Source of the DNA: Phellopilus nigrolimitatus
Taxonomy: Eukaryota; Basidiomycota; Agaricomycetes; Hymenochaetales; Hymenochaetaceae
Direction of reading: 5' to 3'
Assembly: GCA_021029095.1 (NCBI GenBank)
Contig: JAJOHG010000032.1
Location: forward strand, 186,001 to 250,000
Length of the DNA stretch: 64,000 nucleotides
Shown here piece after piece: positions 12,478 through 25,200 of this stretch (its first letter is position 1; every line of letters begins with the position of its first letter). The notes below the pieces were generated by a model. The model did no database searches. It was not told the DNA's origin and worked only from the letters and a program-made list of their open reading frames with translations. The translations under genes were made by a program, and so were the position numbers.

Positions 12478-14542
12478 GGTAAGTGAGGAGGATGCTAGTC
12501 CTTTCAGGTGATATGTGAGTACGCGTAGGGGCTGCAAAAAGACAAAAGGAAAGGAAAGAAACAAGAGCCCTAGCGCGGAAGAGAACGGTGAAAGGAAGGT
12601 GGGTGTAAGAGAACAAGATGGGAAAACTCTTTTATGATGCGAGATGTGCCCAAGAGGAGCAACAAAAGGACCCTTGCTGCGTTCGGCATGGGCGCGAATA
12701 CCGCACCTCCGGTGGCGTGCTAATCTTTGAAGCCATCATTTGCTTCACAGCTTCGAAGCTGGCCATAGGCCCGCATATATCTGCCTCCGATAGTGGGGGT
12801 CAGGTAGACAAGGAATATATTAGAGAAGGAAACAAAAAGAAAAACGTATGGATTTTGGGAGCAACCAGGAGTCTTGTAAATTAGAGTGCCGCGAACATAG
12901 TCCATATTTGGCAAATTCGTGTTTTAAGTGCGATCGTCCTGGTTACGCAGAAAATTACACAAAGGCCAGGCTATTCCGATAGTGGACCCACTGCTTCCCT
13001 ACGCCGATTTGCAGTGCAGTAACAGCACACCCGGCCTGTAGTTATCATATAGACCGTCCACTTCAGCACGCCCAACGCGCGCACGATGCACGACACATGC
13101 TTCGTCCGAAGTCTGCATATGGCTTGTCCAGCTCGTGCTTCTGAGAAACCTACTGTTCCCATCCAGTCGGCAGCCGCACTCACGATGCGCCCTCGCCTCG
13201 CGCATGTTCTTCCTGTGCACGCACGCACGTTCTGCCGCTCATTTCGCGGCTGAGCCGTTTCCGCAACACACGAAGGAAGCCCAGATTAAGCTGCTGCGGA
13301 TTCTTATGTTATCAGCAGCACGATTAATTACATTGATCATGATAACCTCTTAAAAAGGCGAACACAGCGAGCTCCACATAGGCCCTTCTAGCCTCGTATA
13401 TATGTAAGTCTTCAAGGACTCTCAGCGAGTGACTTGAGTCCGATAGTGTTTTTTTCTTGCTTTTCCTCCGATCTCGTTCTAGCTCGGTGTTCACGCGCCA
13501 CAAATCACATCAAATTTGGCTTGTGCCCACTCGTGTAGATCCTCATCCTTACGGTTCCTCCAAGTCTACATCAGCACATGAGCTGCTTTTTCTCGTATTC
13601 GTGGTCACACGTGTCATCCACGTTTGTTAGTGGTACCCACCTCAAAAGGCCGAAAATTCTAGATGCCACAGTCGGCGATTGACTTGCGAGACTCCGGATT
13701 ATAAAATTGCATAAATGTGTAAATTATCGTGGCGGCCTATACGAATAACCAGCATCGCAGGGCTGCGTTACTAGGTTATAATTGCATTCAATCGATACCC
13801 CCTCTCTCCTTCTTCCTCCTCTTTGGCGTTATTCAATCACACTGGCTTCAATCACACTGGCCGCACAGGCGTGGCTTTGCATGTTCCTGCTAAACTACAA
13901 ATTTCTAGGAACTTATCACTCAGAAGGTGGACTTATAAAATTTAGCTTTCCGATGTCGAAGTCTGGATAGGGATTGGCGGTCGATCAGGGACGTACAGGA
14001 ATACATGGACAGTCGGAAAATAACCGCAGTCATATCGACTGGCAGATCGTGTCAAGCGCGTACTCGAATAATTGAAGCTCGGATCAAGACTTCCAACCCT
14101 ATACAGCCAGAGGCGCATAAAGACACTGGACGCGTCCTGTAAAGCCGCCTGCTAACAAGCTTCGAATGCTTCGATAAACACGTAGTAGGAGACAACTGAA
14201 TGCTACATCCTGGATATGTCCGTTACATAGATCGTAAAGTAAGCAATACACAAGATATTCAGACAGCGAAAACGTAGCGGAGGGACGTCTGTGTGTCATC
14301 GACGAAATGGAGTAGTTATGAGCGTTCGGGCGCTATTTAGCACATCAGACACAGCTGCTAGGCTCGCTGAAATGATAGATGTCGGGAAAGCAATGGCACT
14401 GCTGATGTCGGACATTGTTTGATGCGTAAAACCCAGTCCCAATTCAACCACCCCCAGAATAAGCGCAAGCACGAGTCACAGCCGGAACCAAAAACAAGCC
14501 CGGAGCGCTGCCTGGTCCATACGGCCGGTCAATGTCGCCTTA
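12478..14542. other. Intergenic, GH16 promoter side
   Basis: About 2 kb with no gene that I can support. ORFs are short and mutually overlapping. The first few hundred bases are the likely promoter of the GH16 gene. Stretches around 13400-13800 are AT-rich with no repeat structure seen. Confidence 0.5.
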
Positions 14543-15284
14543 TTATTTACTCGACATCACATATCCGCTCGTGTCAATGATCGCTTTCCCGCAAATAGAG
14601 CAAGCTCCCTTCTTGTACGCGCAACCTGTGGGATGGTGTGACCGGCCATGAGACGGACGGGCGAAAGCAGTGATAGAGCAGGCGAGGCGTGGTGCGTGGA
14701 AATGTGCATGTGAGGTGGCGAATGAGCACGGTGTGATTCAGGAGGCGTTCGACGGAGAAGTAAAGAAGGTATACAAAGTGAGTAACAGTGTAATAGAATG
14801 TGTGATAAAGGCGGACGCACCGTGGCAGTACTTCGCAGAGTTCTGGGTCGTAGGCTGCTTGCAGTCTTTACACTTCCCTTGATAAGGCTAGGAGTTCATT
14901 GTAGGTCAGTCAAGACTTCATGAACGAATATAAGTACGAAATAAGTTGGCAATGCCGACACCGGAAGGCAGTGTGATAACAGAGAGCGGCAAGACAGGCG
15001 TGAAGTGAACGACGGAGAAGGACAGGAATTGTAGGACGAGAGGAAATAGGGCGTGAAACAGAGAGAAAAGACATACAGAAAACCGACCCTTCTTCGCAAG
15101 CTTGTTCTCCCCAATCTTGCGCGAGCCCGACCTGATGCTATCCGACGACGAAGTGAACGGGTCGGGCGCAGCGACTTTCGAGAGTTTCTGTTTCAGACAA
15201 AGATACAGATGTGAACATTCAAGATGCTTCGTAGAGTGTGAGCAGATGAATAGAGCGCACCTTCTCACATTTCTTGCAAACCAT
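14543..15284 (-). CDS. CRIPT homologue (cysteine-rich PDZ-binding protein family)
   Basis: A small zinc-binding protein family conserved across eukaryotes. In animals CRIPT binds PDZ domains, and the family has been associated with the minor spliceosome; its role in fungi is not established here. Four small exons join to about 94 residues, close to the ~100 of animal CRIPT. Exon 1 (start at 15284) reads MVCKKCEK. Exon 2 encodes a Ser/Lys-rich linker ending GRFS. Exon 3 begins PYQGKCKDCK and ends at YCHG. Exon 4 gives CAYKKGACSICGKAIIDTSG and a short tail. Four CxxC pairs are preserved, as expected for the two zinc sites. The exons are too short to stand out as long ORFs, so the gene is easy to miss. 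Confidence 0.88.
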
Positions 15285-15591
15285 GACTTGCACTCGGATC
15301 GAGGTAGACGACGAGCGCGAGGTGAATGAGCGAGACACCACAAGTCGTGAAGCGGCCGCTCTAATGACTAATGTATATTACAGTAGAGCGTGACTGTCCT
15401 AATAAAGCATGTTTGTGACGAGTGACTTCGCCCCGCGCATACACCCAAGCAAAAACAAGAGGAAACACCCATCCTGCCATTCGAACGCGCCCGACAAGGA
15501 CGCGTTAAATTGAGCTATACCGGTATGTAAGCCATCTACATGACTTGTCTATACTAATGTTCCGAAAGTTTGCAATGCAATCCAGACCATT
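15285..15591. other. Spacer between CRIPT and the duplicated gene pair
   Basis: A divergent promoter region between the minus-strand CRIPT gene and the plus-strand duplicated gene. Its last ~80 bases (from about 15510) recur upstream of the second copy near 16402. Confidence 0.6.
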
Positions 15592-16017
15592 ATGAGCTCT
15601 TCAAGCCAACATCAGGAATTGCCACCCGCCGTACCTTCGCAGTCAGGCAAAGTTCTCAGGAAACCGCGGCGAAGACGTGTTCAAGAGAGGGGTAGAATGG
15701 TTCTTGGATATGTTCTCGATGAGCAGTGGGTTCTTCAGAAAGGCCACGAGCGCTGGCCGACAGTCCCGATACACAGTCCGACCAAGAAGGTCGACATGGT
15801 TTTCCGGTACCTACGGTGGCTCGTATATGCTACTGGCCTCAGGAATAAGGGTGGCGACGTACAGCTTGTGACCATGGATGGTGACACGAGAGAATGCATA
15901 GTGCTCGCGGACAATTCTTCGAGAGTACCTCTTCTACCTCCGCGCCGCAAGATCGACAAATTGAAGGAGCTGATGGAAAAGGAGGAAGAACCGTCCTGGT
16001 ATAGGTTTTATGCTTGA
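15592..16017 (+). CDS. Small uncharacterised protein, tandem copy 1
   Basis: A 141-residue intronless ORF of unknown function. The first ~35 residues are Ser/Gln/Pro- then Arg-rich (KPRRRRVQERGR), which would suit nucleic-acid binding or nuclear localisation but proves neither. The remainder looks like a compact folded domain with the motifs HERWPTVPI, GLRNKGGDVQL and ECIVLADNSSRVPLLPPR, and a charged C-terminus ending EEEPSWYRFYA. No signal peptide or membrane span is visible. Copy 2 differs at about 20 of 141 positions. The frame is conserved in both copies and many changes are conservative, so both are probably real genes. Confidence 0.65.
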   Translation: MSSSSQHQELPPAVPSQSGKVLRKPRRRRVQERGRMVLGYVLDEQWVLQKGHERWPTVPIHSPTKKVDMVFRYLRWLVYATGLRNKGGDVQLVTMDGDTRECIVLADNSSRVPLLPPRRKIDKLKELMEKEEEPSWYRFYA

Positions 16018-16487
16018 CCTGGGCATCTTGTTCATCAGTTTCTTTGGTACGCTTTGCTGTTGAACACGTAGTATAGAGCCAACCGCAGGTTCGGATTGAT
16101 ATTTGCCCCTCGGATTGGTTGAGAAAGACCTCTATTGCGTCGGTATTTACATAAGCATGTGTGCCTTAGCTTCGATTTCACTTTTTTTTTTCGTTCACAT
16201 CGAGCCTCTGGGAAACTTACTACCGCGAGTAAAACCTTTAAAAAAACTCGCAACAAACCACCATCCGAACTCACTCGATTGCACTCGAATCCCCAAGATT
16301 TCTTACGATCTGAAGGATATCCGTGGGAAATTCAAATGACTAATGTGAAACAGGCCTTTTAAGTTCGAATGAAGAAATGTCTATCAATCGCACACCGATC
16401 TGAATTGAGCTCGACCAGTATGTAAGCTATCTACATGACTTGTCTATACTAAACGTTCTGAAAGTTTGCGGTGCACTTCAGATCGTT

Positions 16488-16916
16488 ATGAGCTCTTCGA
16501 GCCAACATCAGGAATTGCCACCTGCCGTACCTCCGCAGTCAGGCAAAGTTCCCAAGAAACGGCGACGGCGACGTGTTCAAGAGAGGCATAGAATGGTTCT
16601 TGGATATGTTCTCGACGAGGAGTGGGTTCTTCGAAAAGGTCATGAGCGCTGGCCGACCGTCCCGATACGCAGCGTAAATAATAAGGTCGACATGGTCTTC
16701 CGGTACCTACATTGGCTTCTATTTGCCAGCGGCCTCAGGAATAAGGGCGGCGACGTCCAACTTGTGAAAGTGGATGGCGAAGAGAGAGAATGCATCGTGC
16801 TCGCGGATAACTCTTCGAGAGTGCCCCTTCTACCTCCGCGCCACAAGGTCGATAAATTGAAGGAGCTGATGGAAAAGGAGGAGGAACCGTCCTGGTATAG
16901 GTTTTATGCTTCTTGA
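16488..16916 (+). CDS. Small uncharacterised protein, tandem copy 2
   Basis: A 142-residue paralogue of the gene 896 bases upstream, with one extra C-terminal serine. The N-terminal basic patch is stronger (KKRRRRRVQERHR). The core motifs HERWPTVPI, GLRNKGGDVQL, IVLADNSSRVPLLPPR and EEEPSWYRFYA are identical. The ATG at 16488 was chosen over the more upstream in-frame position at 16440 because it matches the start of copy 1. The family is not recognised. Confidence 0.65.
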   Translation: MSSSSQHQELPPAVPPQSGKVPKKRRRRRVQERHRMVLGYVLDEEWVLRKGHERWPTVPIRSVNNKVDMVFRYLHWLLFASGLRNKGGDVQLVKVDGEERECIVLADNSSRVPLLPPRHKVDKLKELMEKEEEPSWYRFYAS

Positions 16917-17156
16917 CCTGGAATTGATGACTGGTTCGCTTTGTTGTTGACGTATCAAAACCGATGCATACAACGATCCTGTAATATGTATTCTACTCAA
17001 TTATTCATTATGATTATCGAATTCTAGGCTGGATCGGAAGGCGTCACTCTCGTATTAGGAATTTGAGAGAAGGTGACTTTGCACCATTGCTAGGGACACC
17101 AATAATCAACAGCCCTCACTTGGAATTACTCCAAACATCTTCCATAATTGCTGATT

Positions 17157-18957
17157 CTACATCACTAACATTCCCTCCCTCCTTTGAACATACAGCCAGC
17201 CACCCTTCGTAGCGACCTTAAGATGATAGATCTCAGCATACAATTTCAGCAACAAAAATCTGAAGACGTGCGTACCCAGATTATCTTTTTCATAATCTCC
17301 GGCATCCCATAATACCTTCTCCCTCGGGAACAGCATCTCAACCTCGTCTTGCTTGAGACCCGAGCAGCCCGAAATGTCCAAAAGTTCAAACCCGGCCAAG
17401 AGGTTATCCATCCGCAGCTTCTCTGTCAGATCCAGGAGGAAGAGTGAATCGAGCTCAACACAATTCCTGAGACGCATAGAGCGCAACTCTGGGGGGAACA
17501 GCCGTTCTTGCCTCTTTGAAGGCCATCGGGCGGTCATGTCAGGTGGCTGGAAATTAGGAGCTTCGATAGAAAGATGCTGGAGATGGGGAACCCGGACAGC
17601 GAGCTTGGCGAAGGCGTCGCCGGATTTCGCGCGTCTGAACGTGGATATATCGATTATGAGGGTTTTCAAAGAAGTAAAATTTCCGACGTAGAGAAGCCAA
17701 TCGAGCAGGTCGTCCACGCTGCACGTAAAACCCGTATCAAGCACTTTCACCGACAAATTAGTTAACTGAGGGGCGAACACGATGGGCATGGTGTTTGTCA
17801 TGAACTCCTTGGCAGCGAGAGCGGAATGAAATTTAAGTTCAAGAGTCTCTAGTCTTTGTAAAACCGTGGTATAGCCATTCTGCTCAGAGTGAGGGTAGCT
17901 ATAAAAGGTAGAGTGGTGGTCGCCAAGCTCTAGTGAGAGGTATTGTAAATCAGGAAGTTGTTCAAGAAATCCGTGAGATCCGAAAAAATCGGAGATTGCA
18001 AAATTGCTATCCCGATTAAACGAGAAGTGGAAAGTGGTCAATGGTAGCGGTCCCTGATTCAAGTGCAGGCCAAATGGAATATGATGGCTTGTCTCCATGC
18101 CGCGAAGCGACGGCATGTCCCACGAATCGTAGAAGTCAATATCGCAGAAACAGTACTCGATAAAGTCACCGTCGTCGTCGACCAAACCATCTGCGTATAT
18201 CTGGAGCTTCTGTAAATTCGGGAGTTCTAGATCTGCGTAGCGCTCCCGCAGCTGCGTATTTAGCTCATCGTCGTATTCGTCTAGTTCGGTTGCAAAGAGC
18301 CTGAACTCGAGCCAACGTTCAGCGAGCGGAAGAACTTCGCTCATGAAGGAGTCTATCTGTTCGTCCCATTTCGAGCGGCGGATCTCGACTAGCAGGCCGA
18401 CTTGTTTGCTGCGACTCAGGCGCGTCTTTATCCACTGCGGACACATTATGTCGGAGATGCGTGTCCACAGCGTAGGAATGTTGAGTGCAATGGTGCGAAA
18501 GCGCTTGCAGACATGCGACAGTGCGATTTCGATGTCTTCCGCGCCAAATGTGCCGTGGACCAACTTGAAGGTCAAGGTGAGCAATTCGTTCGGAAGTTTC
18601 TGAACGTAGCACTGCGTCTGCTGCACTTGCTGTCGTAAATTTGCGATTTTTTGGTCTGCAGATTGAAACAACGAGAAAAGCGCGTCCCTAGAGCGCTCGA
18701 GATTTCGAAGGATCTGTTTGTCGACATTCTGTTCTTCAGCTCTGATTTCTTGCTCGTTAAAAATTGTATACAAGGAGCTTGGAGAAAGTTATATACCCTT
18801 TATCCACATTTTTCAAGTTGTAAGATGACGAGGACGACCATAAATCTTCGGCAGCTATCTTCCCGTCGTTTTTAAAAAGAGAGATCGTCTCGAGCAGGCT
18901 TTCTACGGTTTCTCGGTCGATGCTTAAGATCTGAGTGCTGTAAGGTGCCGCAGTCAT
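17157..18957 (-). CDS. F-box-like protein with a C-terminal repeat region
   Basis: Probably a substrate adaptor of an SCF ubiquitin ligase, a very large lineage-specific family in Agaricomycetes; the target is unknown. The main exon (18773 down to 17157) encodes a helical N-terminal segment with heptad character, then an F-box-like motif around KLPNELLTLTFKLV followed by VCKRFRTIALNIPTLWTRI. The rest is an LRR-like region rich in leucine segments (LQYLSLELGD, LTNLSVKVLD, LLDISGCSGLKQDEVEML). The long ORF does not begin with ATG. A first exon starting MTAAPYSTQ at 18957 joins it in frame if an intron of ~80 bases ends at GAACAG near 18740, so I take 18957 as the start with moderate confidence. 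Confidence 0.75.
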
Positions 18958-19212
18958 AGAGCTCGACAGATGAAATAAGAAGAGAAACAGTAGTTACAAG
19001 CTTGTGCAAGTCAAGTTGAAAGGAAGTTTGACTTCCTAACGCGGTGGTCACCGTGATGAGCAAATTCAAAACCACGCTTTCGCTTCGAGTTGTAGAAAAA
19101 GCTAGATGTATGAAAGCGACAACATTATGTATTATGCAGAGCAAACTATATAAGCAAAGTGAACAGAAAGAAAGCAAGTAAACGATAGCAGTGATAGTAC
19201 AGATGAGTACAA

Positions 19213-22200
19213 CTAATTGAGTTTTCGTCCTGTTCGCTGTTCAAAAATCTCTACGTCAATTGTGTTCGTTGAGAGGAAACGCCAGATCAGGACATCCTTG
19301 GTTTGCCCATATCGTCTCAGACGACCTATAGCCTGCGTCTCGCATGCGTTATAGATTTCCTGCGTAGCCGTCAAAAGAGGGCTGAGGAAAATGGCATGGT
19401 TGGCGCTGGTGAGATTCGCACCGCTCGCGCTCTCGTCCGTGACGGTCAGAAGAAGGACGCGTTCCTCCGAGTTGTTCTGGAATTTCTCTAGGTTTTTAGA
19501 CTTTTGAGACGCACTACCCTTGATCTCGAGGTACTTGATGCGGTTTCCGTCGAAAGCTTGCGCGACTTTCTTCATGAGGTCCGGAAATTGGACAAAAACA
19601 AGGACACGCTCATTTTTCGGCAATTTCTTCCTGGGGAAAAGTCAGAATACCGTCTGAATAAACAAACTAAACATGCGCACTTGATGAGCTCAACGACTTT
19701 TTCAAGTTTGAGCCCAAAATGCTTCCCGTTTCCGTCACGAGCGTTGTCATCGACACCGAGCGTATCGCCTTTGACGACATTCAGTACTCGTGCTGCAGCT
19801 TTGCACACGCCAGATTGCGCGTAGACGCACTCCTCGCGTTCAGCGCACCTCATCACGCATTCCATACACCCTGTATGGCCGCACGAAGATAGAACGGCAA
19901 TTTCCTCGACAGGGACGTTCTCATTTCCGCACGTGGGGCATGCAATGGTGGGCGGCTCCTCTACTTGACGCTGGAGGTCGCGGACGACAGTGAAGTATCG
20001 GAGCGAGCGCACGCGGCCGACGAGTTCCTTCGTCAGTTTACGGATGTCATGGGTCTGCTCGCGAATATCCCAGATTAGATCTTTCACATTCTTCGGAGGC
20101 TCGTCTCTGCCCTTGCCCTTGTCCTTTCCTTTGTTCGTGAGTGACGCTAATGGACCATCAATCCCGGCCTCTTGGAGAAGCTCAAGCACCATCGCAGATG
20201 CGTCTTTGTCGCCAACGCCCTCATCCCTCGTAACACGCACGTACTCTTGGAAATAGGTCTCTTCAGATGTCTTTCCAATCTTCTTCTGCAGCGCTAGAGC
20301 CTCCTCGAGTTTCTCGACCAGTTCCTTTTTACAGTCATCGAGCTGCTTGGTTCGTTCCTGGACAATGACCTCGCATGCTTTCATGGCGTTTTCTTCATCT
20401 GTGACATCGAGATCAAAGTGAGAGCATCGCTTCAGCAATGCCTCTTCAGCAGAGCTAGGAGATCGTCAATGCGTGAATTTGAAAAACTTAAGCGTGGTAA
20501 GTATAACCTACCTGCTCTCACCGAGGGCTTGAGCGAGACGCTTCTCCCTATCGCTTTCGGTCTTCTTACCGCGCTTGATCGTCATATCGAGTGCACGAAG
20601 GTGATGCTCAAGCTCTAGATAAATAGCTCGTTCAGCAGCAGGTAAATTTACTTTCTCGATCTTTTCTTCCGAGTAAATCTCGTCAATTTCGGCGATATTC
20701 TATCAATGTCATTTAGAGGGATTTTCCAACAATAGAAGAGAATGTAATGGGCCAACCTGTCGGACAAACTGATCCAAGAAATTCTGACCGAGCTGATGAC
20801 GATGCGCGTGCCATTCCAAACTACGAACTTCACGAAAGGAGTGGAACTTCTCGGCGCCTTAGAAAATCCTTGCGTCAGTTACGATACTCGTCAGAATGCT
20901 ATGGTTTTACCGGTCTGTTCTCTCCTTCTCTTTTTCACTTGCGCAGATTGGCCTTCTCCGTCATCGTCGACACCTAGATGAATGTCAAGAAAAGAGGAAA
21001 TGGTCTTCAAGGATGCAAAGTCATGGATCGGAGGAGTACCGGAGAGGACCCAGCGACGAGTGGCGGTGAGCTTCTGAACCAACGATAAAATCTTGCCATC
21101 TAGATACGTGTACTCGTCAATGACGAGTCGCTCGAAGTGGAACATTTCGAGAGGCGGGGCATGCAACTGTTTCCAATCCTTTTTCGCCTTGGACTCGAGC
21201 TTCCACGGATCAGTTTCCTCGCGAAGTTTCTGCTTCTTCACGGGCTTGCTGTCGGCGACACCAATCTTTTGCTTCTTCCCCTTCGCTTTTTTGGATGATG
21301 GATCGTCCATCTCGATGTCCGAAGACGCAGCCGATTTCTTTGGTCTCTTTGTCGGACGAGTCGGCTTGGATGTTTTCTTCGGCTTCTTCTCGATAGACTC
21401 ATCAGACTCGTCAGCTAAACTTTCAGAAGCGACCTCCTCATCGTCATCCATCTCGGTCTCCGCTGCTGAGTCCTCGTAATCAGAGTCGGCTGCCTTACGC
21501 TTTAGCGACTTCTTGAATCTGAGCTTCGAAGCAGCGGAGCTCCTCGCCGGTGCCTTTCCTTTGCCTTTCGGCTTGCTCAACTCACTTTCATCCTCATCAG
21601 ATTCGACGACAGAGGGCCGACAAGCACGCTTGCGCAGACGCGGTTTTGCTTCCTCTGCGTCGGAGGACTCTAAAGCAGATGGAGCATCGGACGTCGGCGG
21701 CGCAGTAATTTCGGCGGAGGAGCTGCGTGACGAAGCGCTTATGTTCGCACTTCCGTTCGCAGCCTTGGACGCCCTTGAAACAGGAATGACGACCTCGACG
21801 ATCTTGCCCGAAGGTGGCGGTATCTCGACTGGCGCATCTGAGTCGACGTCCATCGCTTGCTTATCGATCGCTGTCTTTGCTTCGGCGGCTTCACGCGCTC
21901 TGGCGCCCTTGAGGCGTTTCTTCTGGATAAAGATATCCGCTTCGTTGTCTACGATATCATTAATTTATGTAAGTTCAAACCGGTGAGAAAAGTAATCATT
22001 ATGTCGTACCTTTTCTTCGAGCTTCGTGGATTGCCTCCATAACTGCCCCAGATCCTTCGGTGCGCAAGCGCTCTACTTGATCACGAAGGGAAGACAAAAC
22101 GTGGTCCAATCTCGCGTTGAAGTATCGACCGTCTTGGTTAGGCAGTGTCCCTCCTGCAGAAAGCGCCTCGAGGTTCGACAGATAGACACCGCTATGAAAC

Positions 22201-25200
22201 AAGTTTGACGCTACGACTACGATGTCCGCGCCCTGCACCTCCTCGATTGTCAACGAGTTGATATTAGCGGCTGTCGATATAATGACGACCTCGAAATGAT
22301 CACCCGAGAACTTCTTGATCTCAGAGCCCCACTGCCTTGTGAGATGAGGAGGGACGACAATGAGAGTACCTCTGACATAGATCTTGCCGTGGAGCTGGTC
22401 CTTGGGTGGGCGGGGCTCCTGTCGAACTGACTTGGATGCGCTGTCGATAAGTCCGAGTGTAATAGCAGTCTTCCCATACCCAACCTCATCGGCAAGGACT
22501 CCGCCACGCACGCGAACAGGGCGCTGAGCGCGACCCTGCGCACGCCATCCAAGATGGCTTAGAATGGCTTCCGCAATCTCCTCTTCGACGAAAGGCTTCG
22601 CATCAAGGGATTCCTGCTCTAGCATCCAACCAAGAGAACGCAGCTGCTCCGGGCGAAGCGGGATCTTAAAGTGCTTCGGCTGTGCGTGCTCGGGATCCTT
22701 GCGGTTACTCGTCAAGCGAAACTTGGGAAGATTTAGCTTCGCGGGGTCGCTGAAGTCAGTGTCTAACCTCCACGCAAACTGGGGCTTTTCAGCGCGGCCT
22801 TTGATTGGCAGACGGGAATATGCGCGGTGGATCAAGGAGGGAATGTTCACGCCGATGCGAACTGTGCCTATACCAGATTCTTCATCCAACTTTAGCTGAG
22901 TCACGAAGGGCGTTGGGCGATCCTTGAGCGCACGCTCGTATGCACCAGCCTGTGAGGCGTCTTCAATCGCACGAATCTTATTCTTATCATCACGGATCCA
23001 CCGAATAGTGGGCGCAGATGGCGAGCAGCGAGAGCATGTGCTGATGTGCTCGTGCTCGGGTAGCGAAACCTCTGTCCACGTATCAAACTTTTCGTTGATA
23101 TTTTTGATGCGCTCGATGAGCCATGCCAACGCTTGGAATGTCACGCGCTCGTGGACTTTGTCAACCTCGACCCATTTCCCCCGAGGCCACTCCGCGCCCG
23201 CTTGGTCTTTGAGTGGCACCTTGCACACAAGCAGCGCATTGGCACTCTTGCAGTCGTCATTCGTCACGCCGACTTCTAGAGTATCCGCTGGGACGGCGAA
23301 CTTTGCCTCATGACCCTTAGAGGACTGTGACGAATTAGTTTTTGTGAAATATATATATATACGAAGGAACTTACTTGTATCGCAATGGCATCCACTTGAA
23401 CCCATACGCAGGGAATGTGACAAGAGACCATTTTGGCTTCGGCAGTAACGCTTGCCTGCCTCCACTTGGGGTCAAGTTTGCAGACGACCGGTCTCGTCTC
23501 GCCAAACTGATACCTCCTCTTGCTGATTGAGAAAACGAAAGGATCTTCATCTGCCGTACCGGAGCGAGTAGGGTCCAAGAAAAGGAAAAGAGGAGGCAAC
23601 GTCGCGTCGTCTTTTCCGACCTCTTTCCTGTGCAAAGCATTCGTCGCCGTACCACACTTATCAAGTAGCGTATAGACCCCTGAAATGTCGCGGTCGAAGG
23701 AGGAAACGACATCCAAAGGAACGGAGACTTCAATTTTGGAATAGACGACGAGGTCCTTAAACTTATCCAACAGACCAAGACGAGCCTGCCATGCAGGCAC
23801 GAGTTCGCCTACGCCCTTAATCGAAATCTTGATCGTCGATGGCTTGGGCAATGCCACCTCCCACTTCCCCTTCAGAAGCCCGCCGACGCAACGCATTCGA
23901 GCAACAGGATCATCAAGGAGGCGGCGGGTTTCGCTGTTCGCGGGCTCACTGTCATCCGATTTCGCGAAGAAGCGCCATTCCGGCTGCTGCGGGTGAAGTA
24001 GAAGTTCAAGCGCACCAAAAGGCGATTTGAACGTTGCAGACCAGATTTCTTGCCTCTTGAGCTCGACAAAACGCTGCTCGACTGACACGGCACGGAGAAC
24101 AGCAGCGCGCCAAGACAGCCACCTTTTCCCTGAGATATCGTGAGCGTGTGTCACTTTCAGCTCATCCAGCAACTCGCCGGTGATGTGTGCGATGGATATG
24201 CTCATTGGAAGGGCAGCCTTGAGTTCACGAGCAAATGCTGACGGGGGCAAGCGTGGGTGCACCTTGAAGTCGATCGGCTGGTAATCATGCTCCGGACGGC
24301 CACCGCACTTCACGCATGAAGACGCGTCGCAGTCTGCGCAGCGGTTGAGCATGCGTGACGTCATGTCCGAGCGGCCTTCGCAATCGCATAAGCGCGCGCT
24401 TGCATATGCTTTTGAAAGCAATTCGGGTAGAGAACAATCGAACGAAGTTGACAAGTCAAGGGGCCGCTCAATGAGTTCGTCCTCGCCCGAAACATGGTTT
24501 TCGACGTCTGTCTGAACAGGCTCATCCACATCCATGCCTTGCGCATGATTTGCCTCAACGTCATCATTGCCTGCCTTCTCTTCGTACGTATCTTCATCGT
24601 CTCCCTCTTTGAGGAGGTTCGTGCCAACAACCAACGCAGCAAGCATGCACGCCCCGACAACAGTTGTGGACATCGCGTTTCCAGCAAGGTCAGCAATTTG
24701 ATCTTCCGTCTCACGAGTGAGAAGGAGCTTATCGATAGGCAGACCCTGCATGGAAAGCGCCTCGAGTCCGACCATTGGCCCGCCACGGTTGGTGATATAG
24801 GGTATCATTGAGGGTGTTAAGCAGGGGCAGACACCAAGTCGCTTAGAACCGATTTCGCGGTCAACATTCTGCGACAGGTTCCAAACTTGTCTGGAAGGAA
24901 ATGGTCAGATGAGCGACAACAGGTCCGGAAGAAGAAAACAGGAGCTGACGTTTTGAAAGAAGGATCTATTCCCTGCTTTGCGTAACGCAGCAGCGTAATG
25001 TCCATGAGATCCCAGACACGTTCAACCTGCGCAACACCCCAATCGCCCCAAGCGAAATCAGGTAGCTTGCAATATCCTCCATCATCCCAACTTGTAAGCG
25101 GCCGCTTCAGACCCAAAGCCTCCTCTAGACGGGCACGCTGGTGACGAGACTCGCATCGACCCCAGTCTGTTCGTCCTGTGCGGCGGTCGAGAGCACCATA

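Larger units (their letters stand above)
15510..16918 (+). repeat. Direct tandem duplication of a small gene with its upstream region
   Basis: About 510 bases (15510-16017) recur at 16402-16916 in the same orientation. The repeat includes ~80 bases of upstream sequence (both copies share CTACATGACTTGTCTATACT) and the whole reading frame. The start codons are 896 bases apart. Bases 16020-16400 between the copies are not repeated. Confidence 0.9.
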
